From Cunninghamella blakesleeana (Eukaryota > Mucoromycota > Mucoromycetes > Mucorales > Cunninghamellaceae), in the NCBI GenBank assembly GCA_017871115.1, contig JAFCIZ010000001.1, forward strand, positions 7,190,001 through 7,254,000: a DNA stretch of 64,000 nucleotides. Direction: 5' to 3'. The notes below the pieces were generated by a model. The model did no database searches, had not been told where the DNA came from, and saw only the letters and a program-made list of their open reading frames with translations. The translations under genes were made by a program, and so were the position numbers. Of the stretch, positions 9,736-21,701 are shown piece after piece; the stretch's first letter is position 1; each line of letters opens with the position of its first letter.

Positions 9736-11904
9736 ATGACAACATTATATAATAAGTTATCTGAATTGACCGATAGTGAATTGTTGAGCGCTCCTACAGC
9801 TGAAGCTTTAGATTCTGCAGATAGCTTTTCCAAGTTTAGAAATGAATTTGCTATTCCTACAAGAGAAAACGTTGGTACAGAAAAAACTATCTACGGTAAA
9901 GAAGAAAAAAGAAAATGGATTCTATACACTTAAACAAAACGCGATTATAAAATATGGAGCATTTTATTTAATAAGTATTACTTTTCTTTTTTTACTATTA
10001 TTATAAATAGAAACCGATTCAGAAAGAAATGAACCTTGCACTTATTTATGTGGTAACTCCTTAGGTCTTATGCCAAAACAAACACGTCAACTGGTTAACG
10101 AAGAATTTGATGCTTGGAGTCAACGGTAATATATATATATATCATAATTATTTTTGATATAACTACTAATATACATATTATATACCTATATATAATTTAT
10201 AGTGGTGTAGAAGGGCATTGGAATCACCCTTTCAATAGGCCTTGGGCAACTGTTGATGAACAAGTAAAAGACTATCTTGCTGATATTGTTGGTAATAACA
10301 ATATAGATAATAATAAATAAATAAAAAATAAAAGAATATATAGAATAGAATTGACTTAAATTGGCTATTATTACTATTATTTTTTTAATCTTTATAACTA
10401 TTATAGGAGCCAAACCTATTGAAGTAACAGCTATGAATACCTTGACATCCAACTTACATTCTATGATGACCACCTTTTATCGTCCTTCAGAAGAACGTTA
10501 TAAAATTTTAATTGAGGAAAAAGCTTTTCCATCTGATCATGTAATCGATTAACTTAATAATTTTTTCTCACGGAGGAGTAGATCATCACACAAAAAATAT
10601 AATTATTAACCTTAATTTTTTTTCTTTATAAACATATGCTATATATACATTAGTATGCTGTTAGTTCTCATATTGAAGCCAGAGGAATTGATCCTGCTAA
10701 AGGCTTACTTACAATAGCACCCAAAAAAGGAGAATATAATTTAAAAACTCAAGATATTTTGGATTTTATCGATCAACATAAAGATATTGCTTTGGTTCTT
10801 TTAAGTGGTGTTCAATATTATACTGGTCAATTCTTTGATATTCCTACAATTACTAAATTTGCCAAAGAAAGGGTAATCGATCAATAAAATAATATAAAAT
10901 ATAAAAGAAGCAAATAATTATAAAAGAAAAAAAAGAAAGAGAGAGAAATTTTTAATTATGCTTTTTTTTCTTTTTTTTTTTAATAAATACATTTAAATAT
11001 ATAGGGTTGCGTTGTAGGCTGGGATTTAGCTCATGCTGTTGGTAACGTTCCTTTAAAGCTACATGAATGGCAAGTTGATTTTGCTTGTTGGTGTTCTTAT
11101 AAATATTTAAATTCTGGAGCTGGTGGTATTGCCGGCCTTTTTGTTCATGAAAAGTATGCAAAAGATACAAGTCGCCCAAGGTAAATATATAAAATATTTA
11201 TATAAACGTAAAATATAGATAAATATAGATAAATATAGATTTCATTATTAATGTATTCATTCTCCGATTCCTTAGATTGGCAGGCTGGTGGGGTAATGAA
11301 AAAGAAAACCGTTTTGAAATGTTACCAAGTACGTATATATATGATATAGGTTATTTTATTTTAAAGAAAAATAAATATATAAATATAAATATATATGATT
11401 ATTAGCATTGCATTTTATTCATCTTCTCCCTTTTCCTCTTCGTTTTTTTCTTCTAACTTTATTTATCTAGTTTTCCGACCAAGTGAAGGTGCATCTGGTT
11501 ACCAACAAAGTAATCCTAATGTTCTTGCAACCATCTCATTAATGTCGTCATTACAAATTTATGATAAGGCTGGAGGTGTTTCATCATTACGTAACAAATC
11601 TTTAGCATTGACTGGTTATATGGAAAGATTATTATATTTAGTATTACCTTCCTATTTTAAAAATGATCAAATTCGGATTTTAACTCCTCAAGATCCTCAA
11701 CAACGTGGATGTCAATTATCATTAGAATTTCCTGAAAAAATGATGCAAGTGTTTGAAGGATTACATGCTAATGGTGTTATCTGTGATGACCGGAAACCTA
11801 CTGTCATTCGTTTAGCTCCTGTACCACTTTATAATTCCTTCTCTGATGTTTATCGTGCCGTCATGTGTCTTTCCAAGGTCATGCAACAGGTTTTTTCTTC
11901 TTGA
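9736..11904 (+). CDS. BNA5: Kynureninase
   Basis: A PLP enzyme of tryptophan breakdown and de novo NAD synthesis that cleaves kynurenine or 3-hydroxykynurenine to anthranilate or 3-hydroxyanthranilate plus alanine. Eight exons (9736-9895, 10011-10125, 10203-10291, 10407-10540, 10654-10872, 11005-11180, 11276-11328, 11471-11904) join in frame into 459 residues, the usual length. Diagnostic stretches are [55 protein letters not shown] and [13 protein letters not shown], where the Lys is the expected Schiff-base residue, then [11 protein letters not shown]. The first short exon carries the N-terminal helix. The cytosolic location is inferred from the lack of targeting sequence. Confidence 0.95.
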
Positions 11905-12788
11905 AATAATATGAAAAAGATAATGGATGATCCATTATTATGGTTTATGTATTATTTATGTATTTTTTTTAAAACTTATTTATAGTATAAAACACTTTTA
12001 ATAAAGTGGCGTAATATAAAAAGAACCTATTACATTTTATCTGGATTTAACTATTAAAAAAAGAAAAAGAAAAAGACTTTCCTAAAAAAAATCATTTTTC
12101 TGTGTGATCGTCGGCATTATGGACATTTTCGGCCACAAGGCCATCCATTCCTAAGGTCCGAGAGCGGAAGACGAAATTATCAAACCATTGTATTTTAAAA
12201 ATCTTGGCTTTGAGATCTAATTGATATTGTGTTTATATTTTTATGTGAAGCTTTTTTTTTTTTTATTGTTTCATGCAAAAAAAGTATACATATATGAAAA
12301 TATTAAAATGATTATTTATTAAAAATAATAATAATACGTAACATGATTAAATAAAAATGTGCTATTATTTAAGCATATATGTATATATATATGTATATAT
12401 ATTACAAAGATTCTAATTAAATTAAAAAGTAAAAAAATAATATAAAAATTAAAAGAGAGTGAAAATGAATTACCATTTTCTTATTTAGGTGTTTTAAATG
12501 ATACTACTAAAAAAAAAAATATGAAAAAATATGGCAAGGGAAAAATATTGAATATGAATTAAGAGGGGGAAAAAGAAAAAAGAAAACCAACCACATGGGT
12601 AGGTTATAAGAATATAGAAAAAAAAATGAAATAAACAAATAAAGGGGGAGGGGATTGAATGTATGTAAAAAAAGCATTAAATCATGTTTATAATAAATAA
12701 TAAATAATAAATAATAGTAATAATATAATATAATAAATAAATAGTAAATAAATAATAATAATAATACAATTAAAAATAAAAAATAAAA
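11905..12788. other. Convergent intergenic region with a GC-richer island
   Basis: It lies between the 3' ends of kynureninase (+) and the Zn2Cys6 gene (-). Most is A-rich or (TA)n. The exception is 12106-12176, far richer in G+C than its surroundings and containing GGCCACAAGGCC, a perfect small hairpin. I found no ORF or tRNA-type boxes in it. Confidence 0.5.
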
Positions 12789-13619
12789 TTAAGATCGCTT
12801 TCTTTTCTTGTTAAAGGCAGCCAAGACTTTATCTTCGGAAAGTTTAGGTGAGATCTCCGTACGACAGTTATTTGCAGTAGTAGCATAATAATCCAAACGA
12901 GGAAGTAAATCCGTAGTATTACTATTAGCATTCATAGAAGTAGAGATCGTATTTGTACTATCATCCAAGTTCTCTTTTTTTACTTCATTTATAGAGAAAG
13001 ATTCTTGTTTTATATCTGTCAAAGTAGAATTATAAGATGATAAATTATGAATTGAAGGTAATCGTACATCAGGTGAAGAAGTAGAAGAAGAAATAGATGA
13101 TGGTGCCGAGGATGATAATATTTTATTTTTATTATTACTGTTATTATTAAAAGTGTGGTGATGATGATGAACAGGAAGCGGTAAAGAATTAGGTGGTGAA
13201 GTAGTAGTAGTTGAGGGAGGTGGCAAAGTGACATAAGCATTAGAAGAAGGCTGTTGTTGTTGCTGTTGAATAAAATGCCGAGGTAAAGGTAAACTAGGAG
13301 AAGTTGGATCTTTATTATTATTTGTCGGTAAATCTATAGGGAAAGGTTGCGATTGTAATATTAAACGTAACATATCTTCAATAGCTTTTAATCGATCTTC
13401 AATAGATTCTAATGCTGCTTTACTGAGGTTATTTCGTTTATCTTCTGCATGTGAGATAGTTGGATAGATACATTCCACCGAAGCTTTCCTGCAGGAATAA
13501 CAAGGAGTCTCCCCGTTACACTTTGTTTTTCTACGTCGGCATTCTCCGCAAGCACTGACTATTTTAACTCTTTTTTTTCTTGGTTCATTCACTTGAGGTT
13601 CGTCGCTCGCCATTTTCAT
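12789..13619 (-). CDS. Zn2Cys6 (fungal binuclear cluster) transcription factor
   Basis: A single-exon protein of 276 residues. The six zinc ligands are Cys24, 27, 34, 40, 43 and 50 with Gal4-type spacing C-X2-C-X6-C-X5-C-X2-C-X6-C, preceded by a basic stretch (RKKRVK). A short amphipathic coiled coil follows at about residues 68-90 (ESIEDRLKAIEDMLRLIL), the usual dimerisation segment. The rest is low complexity (Gln, His, Asn, Ser, Thr and Pro runs). There is no fungal-specific middle homology region. The C-terminus is basic (NKKRKRS), possibly a nuclear signal. Target genes are unknown. Met3 is an alternative start. It is divergent from muskelin, sharing an 800-bp intergenic region. Confidence 0.88.
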   Translation of the reverse strand: MKMASDEPQVNEPRKKRVKIVSACGECRRRKTKCNGETPCYSCRKASVECIYPTISHAEDKRNNLSKAALESIEDRLKAIEDMLRLILQSQPFPIDLPTNNNKDPTSPSLPLPRHFIQQQQQQPSSNAYVTLPPPSTTTTSPPNSLPLPVHHHHHTFNNNSNNKNKILSSSAPSSISSSTSSPDVRLPSIHNLSSYNSTLTDIKQESFSINEVKKENLDDSTNTISTSMNANSNTTDLLPRLDYYATTANNCRTEISPKLSEDKVLAAFNKKRKRS

Positions 13620-14419
13620 TAATGATATATATAAATATATTAGTTAAGACTAGTAATAAAAATAAATAATATTATATATACATATATATATATATATAAT
13701 ATAATATAGTAAAATAAGTAAATAAATAAAAAGAAAAAGAGTAAAAAAAAAAAGAGAGAGAGAGTGAGAAAGAGAGGGTTATTTTTTATAAAAAAAAAAA
13801 GTTAGAAAAGAAAGAGAAAGGAGGAGGAGAAAAAAAAAACTAACTCAAAAATAAAAGGAAAACCAACAGCTTCCGAAAAATAAAACGAGTCACCTGATTG
13901 GCCTGAATATGTAGAGTTTATACATGATTTTTATTTTTAAAATAAAAAAAGGTAAAAGGACATCCTATCATTTTTACAAATAAGTAAATGCTTTTTCTTA
14001 CAATAACCTATTTTTTATTTTTTATAGTAATCATTGTTAAACATTTAGGTATATTACCATATTGTTTCACAAGAATCATTGACGTTTTTTATCTTTTATT
14101 TACACAAACTAAAAAAATCATGTACATACAGCAGCAGTAGAATGGAATACAACATGCAATGTGCTGCTACTATTGTTATTCTTATATATATGTATACTCA
14201 AAAAAAGTAGTGATTCCGGCAAGACTGGAGCGACATGCGGATTTTAAAAATAAAAAAAAGAGTTTCAACCCTTTTTTTATTCTTCTCTTCCTTTTTTTTT
14301 TCTCTCTCATGTAAAATAATATATATATATATTTATATATATTTATATATATCCTTTTAAAAAATAAAAATACATGTATTTTATGTTATCATTATTTTTA
14401 TTTGTCTTTTTAAATAAGA
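13620..14419. other. Divergent promoter region, Zn2Cys6 factor and muskelin
   Basis: No gene seen. It holds purine-rich tracts near 13730-13860, a GC-richer patch at 14212-14240 and (TA)n at 14320-14350 close to the muskelin start. Confidence 0.5.
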
Positions 14420-17400
14420 ATGAATAGACAACTTAATAAATCGTCTTCTTTTACAACTTTATGTTCCATCATATCAAAAACACAGAGTTCACCTTTACGA
14501 TTTAATATATACGACTATTCTTCCTATTCAGGCTCATACCATCCTAATAATATTTATTTTAATACACCTTTGGATCAATCTTCTCGTTGGTCGAGTGGTT
14601 CTCACGATGGCACTCAGTATATTACATTAGAATTCGATAAACCAATAGTTGCAAGTAAAATAAACGAAAAGATGACTAATAAATCTATATGTATATTTAA
14701 AAATAATAACGCTAACCAAAACTTTTTTTTATGCATTTGGGGTTTCACTTAAAAATAGGCGCTTTATTATGGGGAAAATTTCATCGAAGTAAAATAAACA
14801 TCTTTTATTACTATTATTATTACATAAATATCTTGGATATATTTGTTTAACCTTTTATTGTTACTATTGTTTTTTATTTATTTAATTATATAGGTCACGT
14901 TTGCAATGTAAAAGAATTTAAAGTATATGGTGGCATGGATACAAACAATATGTCAGAATTATTGTCCTCTCAAGGTAACCAATCATTATTATCATATAAT
15001 AACAATAACAACAATAATATTTTATCACAAATATATATATATGTATCATTATTATATATTCCTTTATTTATTCTATTTATTTGAAAATTTAGTTTTAAGA
15101 AATGATAATAATTCAGAACTCTTCAAGTTAAGATACTCTTATCAAGATTTGGTAATTGAATTTTAAAATAAGTTCTTATTATTTGTCTTCTATTTCTTTG
15201 GTGAAATGTATTTATATTTTTTCTATATATATATATTTACATCTACTAAAATAGGTGTTCCCTGTACAATATATTAAAATAGTTCCAGTATCAACATTTA
15301 GTTCCAACTTCAATTATAGTATTTGGTATATAGAAATACATGGGATCGATGATTCAGCCATTATAGAAAACGTTATCAAGGAATATGAAAACGTAAGTTA
15401 GATAATTAAAATTACCAAAAACTCGGGTTAGTATTATTTTTTCCATATGTGTAACATATACATCTTTTTAACTATGTTTATATAAATAGTATAAAGAAAG
15501 AGAAACTTTTCGACTCTGTATGAAATATTTTAGACAACATAATATGATGGACGTGTTTAATTTATTAAAAAATCAAACTGGCATTGAATTAGAAAATCAA
15601 TTATTATCACAATTACATACTGCTCTAGTTGAAGATGGTGATTTTGAAAAAGTAGAATCTCTAATGGATCAAGCTGATGAAACATATCATATATTTCAAC
15701 ATTTTACAGACCAATCCAAATATCAACCCGTTTGGAAACAATTACAACCTATTCCTACTAAAAGTACAGTTTAAATTATTATTATTTTAATGATAAAAAA
15801 AAAATTTTTTTTATTTATTTATTTGATTTCATTTATATTTTAGATGGCCAAGTTCCTTCTGGAAGAGGTGGTCATCAAATGTGTATTGATGATGACCATA
15901 AACGAATTTATTTACATGGTGGATGGAATGGAAAATCGAATCTAGCTGACTTTTGGTATTATTCAATCATAGAAAATAAATGGCATCTCATAAGTCAAGA
16001 TACAGGCAGGTAAATTAGAGTTTTAATTATTTATAAAATTACAATTATTTTTATTATTATTTATTTTTGAATATATATATATTTATATACCCTTTTCCTT
16101 TTTTTTTTTTATATTCAATAAATAGGGACGGTGGACCTACTGCTCGTTCTTGTCATCAAATTTGTTTGGATCCACCAAGTAGATCTATTTTTGTTTTTGG
16201 TCATGTAGTTGATTCTCATTCATCCTCTATTACCAGCCATACTGCAGATTTTTATCGCTATTTTATTGATAGTAACCAATGGGTAAAAATTGATGATCAC
16301 ACAGCCGTAAGTAATAAATTAATTAATATATAAATATAAATATATATTACTCATTTTATTTATTATTTCTAAAATATAATAATAATAATAATAATAGAAC
16401 CATGGCGGCCCAGAACTTATTTTTGATCATCAAATGTGTGTAGATACTATGGGTAGAAAATTATATGTGTTTGGTGGTCGTACTATTACTGGAATTAATA
16501 TGCATCAATTTAGTGGTTTATATTCTTATGATATTGAAAATAACACCTGGGAATTTATTAGGTAAATGATTTATTTTACTTTTGTTTTATTTTTATTTTA
16601 ATAATAATATATCTCATGTTTTTTAAGTTATTTCTTATTTAATTTAAAAAATCCATGCTTTGTATAGAAATAATTTAAATGATATGCAATCTCTATCACC
16701 ACGATCCTCTATTTCATCTATACCAAATAACAATAGTAGTAATAGCACTACCATTGATGACAATGATAGTACAAGATCTCTTCCGTCACAATCTACAAAC
16801 AACAGTTCTTCAGAAACTTCACCACGATCGTCTCGCCAAATATATACAAATATATCTTTACAATCAAGAGTTGGCCATTCAATGTTACTAGACCCGGATC
16901 AACAGTGCTTATATATATTTGGTGGAGAATGTGCAAATGAATCTTTTTATGAATTACACAGATATGATATTGGTACGAATATGATGAAACATGTATTACC
17001 TCAACATCATCAGTATCGTAAAAACTCGGCCACATCAATAGAATCACCGCCATCAACGTTATGCAAACCTCCAAATAATGACTTAAATAACGTCAATACT
17101 TATAATAATAACTCCAATAATAATAATAGTAATAATCAAGAGCAAAGTATAGATTCAGATGAAGAAGACAGCGAAAGTCAATATAGTAATGGATCTTATT
17201 CTAACCAAATAACATTATCCAAGACCGTACCAGATTTAGGTTATACTCAACGTGCAACAATGGATACTAAATCTCAAAAAGTATGTGTATTTTCCGGTTA
17301 TCTCCAAAATTCTGGAAGTAAAACGATCAAAAATTCAATATGGCTTTATTATTTAGATCGAGATGTATGGGAAGAAGTTTATGTTAACGAACGTCATCAT

Positions 17401-18350
17401 CAATATCAATCTTCTTCTGCTTCATCATCATCATCATCATCAGGATCCTCCTCTCATTATCGCCATCATCTTTTAAAAAATAAAAAAGAAATACCATCCA
17501 CCTTATTTTCATCCACTTCATCCTCCCCTTCGTCTTCATCTTTATCCTTACATAAATTAAATTCTATGAACAAAAAATCAAATCACCTAGTTTACCCTAC
17601 TCCACGGTTCTCCTGTCAATGGATTTACGATGATACGACAAAAACTCATTACTTATTTGGTGGCGATCCTCATGAATATAATAAACCTGATCATCGTTTA
17701 AATGACTTATGGACTTTGAAATTAATCAAGTAAGTGAAGCCATATAAATATATATTGACGCTTTTTTTTATATATTTATTTTAATTTTTCGTTTTATTTT
17801 ATTTTATTTTATTTTATTTTATTTTATTTTATTTATTTATAGACCTAATATTCATGATCTCCGTCGTCGATGTAAATACCTTGTTCGTGTACAAAAATTT
17901 AAAGAAATTTGTTACGAAATTGAAAAAAACAATCGTATAGATATGATTTCACAAGCTTTAGATTATTTACAAAAACAAATCACTCCCATGGTAAATCAAA
18001 CGGATAATCAAGAAAAAAGAATTCTATCGCAATTATGTGCAAGACTTTGTTTTAGGGAAGATATAATTATCAAAAGTGATAAAGATGATGATCGCATTAA
18101 TGACATCAATAAAAAGAAACAACATAATGGTAAATTATATATAATTTATTAATTAAAAAAAAGAAGTAAAAAAATAATAGTGATGATAATAAGCTTGTTG
18201 ATTTATTTTAAATATTCTTCTATTTTTCTATTTTTAGATAATACTTGTCATATAGAAAGAACAATACTTTACAATACTTTAATAGAATATTTCCCAGATC
18301 ATATGAAACAACCTGATGGAGACATATCTGAAGCAGTTACATTTAAATAG
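14420..18350 (+). CDS. Muskelin (discoidin-LisH-CTLH-kelch protein)
   Basis: Twelve exons, in frame, give 929 residues. Exons: 14420-14654, 14759-14788, 14894-14974, 15093-15151, 15255-15392, 15490-15763, 15844-16009, 16126-16306, 16398-16561, 16668-17729, 17843-18129, 18238-18350. The N-terminal discoidin-like domain is clear (DQSSRWSSGSHDGTQYITLEF, KFHRSHVCNVKEFKVYGGM, FPVQYIKIVP, FNYSIWYIEIHGI). A LisH/CTLH helical region follows (FRQHNMMDVFNLL). Kelch repeats start with GRGGHQMCIDDDHKRIYLHGG and include FDHQMCVDTMGRKLYVFGG and YLFGGDP. Animal muskelin (about 735 residues) is a subunit of the CTLH/GID E3 ubiquitin ligase; that role is inferred here. The extra length comes from Asn/Ser-rich inserts in exon 10. 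Exon 2 is only 30 nt. Confidence 0.93.
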
Positions 18351-18725
18351 TATTTTATTTTATTTTTATCAATCACTTTTGTATATAAATTTAATTTCTT
18401 TTCTGCATTTCTTTTTTATACATTTACATATATTTAACGAATGACATCCCATAAAAGTTAATAAAGAATAACCATTATTATCCATTTATATGTAATCATT
18501 TTTTAATATTATTATAATTACTATAATTATTATCGAACATTATTTATATTATGAGTGTATCTCTTTTTCAATACTCATACTAAATGATTTTCATAATAAT
18601 AAATAAATAAAAATAGAATATATAATTGTATAATCAAAAAAATTTATTACAACTAAACAAGCATATACGGAAAGAAGTATAAATTATGTATAAGATAAAA
18701 ATGGATGAAAATGAAAAAAATGAAT
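18351..18725. other. Convergent 3' intergenic region
   Basis: Between the ends of muskelin (+) and eEF1B (-). Only AT-rich 3'-UTR-type sequence with AATAAA-like motifs (18463, 18600) is seen. Confidence 0.5.
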
Positions 18726-19544
18726 TTAAATCTTTTGCATAGCAGCAATATCAACGGATTGAACGTAATCTTCTAAAGCTTCGATTTGATCAGTTAAATC
18801 ATCCATAGTAACCTTATCATCTTCAACAACACAGTTGATTTGAAGTTTCTTGATACCGAAACCAATAGCAACTAATTGGTGACCACCCCATAATAAACCA
18901 TCCATGGTAATAGCCTTGACACCAGCAGTTAATTCGTCCATATTGGTTTCATCATCCCAAGGTTTGACTTCAAGAGTAACAGTAGTCTTAGCAATTGGCT
19001 TAGGTTTAGCAGCCTTCTTGGCATTGTATTCAGCAATACGTTGAGCTTTGATTTTTTCGGCTTCTTCATCAACTTCTTCATCATCAGAACCAAAGAAATC
19101 AACATCATCATCGTCTTCTTCAGCAGCAGCAGCAGGAGCAGATTCCCTTTATTCAAAAATTATAGTAATAAATAAGAAAAACAATTATTATTAATATAAA
19201 CAATATATATATAACTCTATGCTTTTTCTTTTTTTATTTTACTAATAGCAATAATATTAAAAATAAAACTTACTTGTTAACTTCAGCAAACCACTTAGCA
19301 ACGTTAGCAAATTCAGCAGCAGGAGCAGAACCTAAAGCTTTAGCAACAGTGGCATCAGCAGCAGTAGCTTTACCACTATAAATATAAATAAATAAATATA
19401 TTGTAACAGCATATAGATTAATAATATGAATTAATTTCGTTTAATAAGGAATATTCAATATAATGAATAATAACACGCTATAACACGCCATCCAAAATAT
19501 ATAAATATGTTTATATGTTCAACACTAAGCCACCACTTGTATAC

Positions 19545-19576
<32 letters not shown>

Positions 19577-19723
19577 AGTGTATAACCCTTTATCATATAA
19601 TAATACAAAAACAAAAGGAAAAAAAAAAACTGTATCGATACATTACGATTCGATGTATTTGTTTTCGGCTAAATAACCTTCAAGGATGTGGAGAGCTAAA
19701 GGAAGTTCTAAAGTAACAGACAT
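18726..19723 (-). CDS. EFB1: Translation elongation factor 1-beta (eEF1B guanine nucleotide exchange factor)
   Basis: It recycles eEF1A-GDP to eEF1A-GTP during translation. Three exons on the minus strand (19647-19723, 19274-19375, 18726-19146) join into 199 residues, close to the family length. The N-terminal helical domain begins [20 protein letters not shown]. An acidic linker [15 protein letters not shown] follows. The catalytic domain runs from about residue 105 ([20 protein letters not shown]) to the C-terminal VDIAAMQKI and includes [20 protein letters not shown] content and codon choice (GCT, GTT, AAG) differ from the flanks, as expected of a highly expressed gene. A GCCGCGCCAATCG patch about 115 bp upstream may be a promoter element. 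Confidence 0.96.
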
Positions 19724-20364
19724 ATTGATTTATTTTTTGTTAAAAAAAAAAAGAAAAAAGAGAGAAAAAAAAATGTGTGGGTTTAAAAAAAGAAAAATAG
19801 TGAGAAAAAAAATTTAAAGAACGCCGCGCCAATCGAAACAAAAGTTTATTTCATACAGCCTATATATAAATTGAGGTTGGTTCTTTTATTTTTGCTTTGC
19901 TATTTTATTTATTATTATTTGATTTGAACATTATGTACATATGTTTTGATAGACATCCCAAAATATTAAAACAAAATAATATTATTCTATTCATATAACC
20001 ATTATATATTAAATCTATTCAAAACATATAAAATTGAATCTTTGAATAGTATCATTTCAAAAATATAAACTTATAAACATCAAATACAATATAAAATATT
20101 TAATATTTATTAAAAAATTAAATCATATTATTTATCGCATAATAACTGGAATAAAAACGTTCTTATTTATTGATTCCAGCAATATATTATTATTTATTTA
20201 TCAAATATATAAAATATAATACCCTTAAAAAAATAACCAGAATAACTAGAATAATTTGAATTTTATTGTTATTGCTTCCACTGTAGTATGCATTTCATAG
20301 AAAATAATTAATTATTAGTTTAATACTGATAATTTTAAAAATAAAATAGTTATTTTTAAATAAA
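19724..20364. other. Intergenic region upstream of eEF1B
   Basis: It contains the eEF1B promoter, including a CCAAT motif near 19829. From about 20000 on it is very AT-rich and leads into the retroelement remnant. No gene is seen. Confidence 0.5.
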
Positions 20365-21101
20365 GGATCATTTATTAGAATTTTGAGATCTGTCAGCAAT
20401 AAAATAATTAGTAATAGTAAGGACGATAGTTTCAAGGAATTAGAAAGTGTTAAAATGGATAAAGACAACAATGATAATAGCAAGATTATTATTGAAGAAG
20501 AAAATAACGATTTATTCAAAAATAATGATATTATAAAAGATCCAATTAACAAATCTACAGTTGAAAATAATGAAGAAATAAAAAATAAAAATATGGAGTT
20601 TGACAGAGAAGAAAGGAAAAGAAAAAGGAGTTTTAAACCAACGATTCCAAAAAAGAGAAAGAAATCCAAAGTCCGAGTACCTTCCTAAACTGGTCTAAGG
20701 TTTTAGGCGCCGCCCGTAATCCTGGGTATCATGTTGAGTTGTTCAGGAAGATCCTCTCAGCTATTTACAATCTCCAAGTTAAAAACTATATAAAGGCAAA
20801 CTCGAAGACAAAAAAATAAAAGATAACAACTCTTTCCCTTAAGTTTATTATTGGATACTTTTTTTATGCCTTCGCATTAGACATTTTATTTTTTGCGTAA
20901 GAATATTTATTTTTTAAAAACTATATACTTTTTGATCACCTTTGCGAAAGGTTTTTATATTTTTATTTACTTTTTATCATCTTTGTGCAAGATTGTTTTG
21001 CACCCTCCCCTATTTATTTTACTCTTTTAATTACTTTTATAATAATTGTATCTAACAAAATAAACTACTATAATTAAAATGTAAACTATGCTCTTCAATT
21101 C
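20365..21101 (+). mobile_element. Remnant (solo-LTR-like 3' end) of a related Ty3/gypsy element
   Basis: An open frame to 20688 encodes a Lys/Glu/Asn-rich tail ending FDREERKRKRSFKP plus a basic end. This parallels the C-terminus of the intact element downstream (FEEKERKQKRKFKP), so it is the tail of a related but diverged polyprotein. Past the stop come a GC-rich folded segment (20681-20750), a TATA box (CTATATAAAGG, 20788-20798) and T-rich sequence, the order expected of an LTR with U3 coding, promoter and R/U5. I could not fix the ends or a target-site duplication. The intact element begins immediately after it at 21102. Confidence 0.6.
20681..20750 (+). other. GC-rich foldable segment after the remnant stop codon
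   Basis: CCTAAA (20684-20689) pairs with TTTAGG (20702-20707). Alternatively CTTCCT (20681-20686) pairs with AGGAAG (20745-20750), so the two folds exclude each other. The segment starts at the stop codon of the element tail, the same place where the intact LTR has a hairpin. Confidence 0.4.
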
Positions 21102-21687
21102 TGTCGGTAATAATAACAGTAATAATAATAATAACAATAATAGCAATAACAATAATAAAATCAATAATAACAAAGAAAAAGAAAATAGCTTTGAAGAAAA
21201 AGAAAGGAAACAAAAACGAAAATTTAAACCCAACACTGGAAAATCAAAATAAATCCTCTTACAATCGGGATTTAAAAAAATATACATTTTTATTTATTTT
21301 TATTTTTATTTTTATTTTTTCTTTTTCCTTTTTCTTCACTTTTCCTTTTGTATAACTTATTCTTTTTTTTTAAACCTTTCCTTAATTTTATTAAATCCTT
21401 TTCGCTTTTATGATTTTTATAGAATAGTATTATAAATGTTAATAATAATCAAAGTAGTACTAGATCCTCTAAAAAATATAAATACGACGATTGTTTTAAT
21501 AAAATAAAAAAAAACAACTCTTTTTGATATAAGATTTATATTAATTACTTTTGTTATTTTATCAGAAGAATAGTTATAACAAATAGTGTATTGTCTGAGT
21601 GACGCGTTTATTAAAGAAATACGGATATTCATAGAATAATTATAAAAATAACTTCTACTAGAATTATAATAAAATAATAAAACAACA
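21102..21687 (+). repeat. 5' LTR of the Ty3/gypsy element
   Basis: 586 bp, beginning TGTCGG and ending ACAACA. It matches the 3' LTR (26186-26770) with one visible difference, an A in a poly(A) run near 21510, so the insertion is very recent. Its first 151 bp correspond to the C-terminal coding end of the polyprotein. AATATAAATACG near 21476 could be the TATA box. It is preceded by AATTC, the left half of a 4-5 bp target duplication. Confidence 0.93.
21250..21274 (+). other. Stem-loop just after the polyprotein stop codon, inside the LTR
   Basis: TAAATCC (21250-21256) pairs with GGATTTA (21268-21274), loop of 11. The same sequence is present in the 3' LTR directly after the gag-pol stop codon at 26334-26336. 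It may act in RNA 3'-end formation or packaging; that is a guess. Confidence 0.45.
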
Positions 21688-21688
21688 T

Positions 21689-21700
21689 TGGTAGCTGAAC
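21689..21700 (+). other. Primer-binding site
   Basis: TGGTAGCTGAAC lies one base after the 5' LTR. TGGTAGC complements a tRNA 3' end GCUACCA, as in initiator Met tRNAs used by many Ty3 and Ty1 elements. Match beyond the first 8-9 bases cannot be checked here. The gag-pol ATG follows one base later, an unusually short leader. Confidence 0.65.
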
Positions 21701-21701
21701 T

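Noticed and set aside
20688..20752. tRNA-Leu-like segment (TGGTCTAAGG resembles a box A; closing stem CTTCCT/AGGAAG)
   Set aside because: The presumed anticodon arm does not give a 5-bp stem with a 7-base loop, and there is no box B (GTTCGANNC). I treat it as a folded part of the retroelement remnant.
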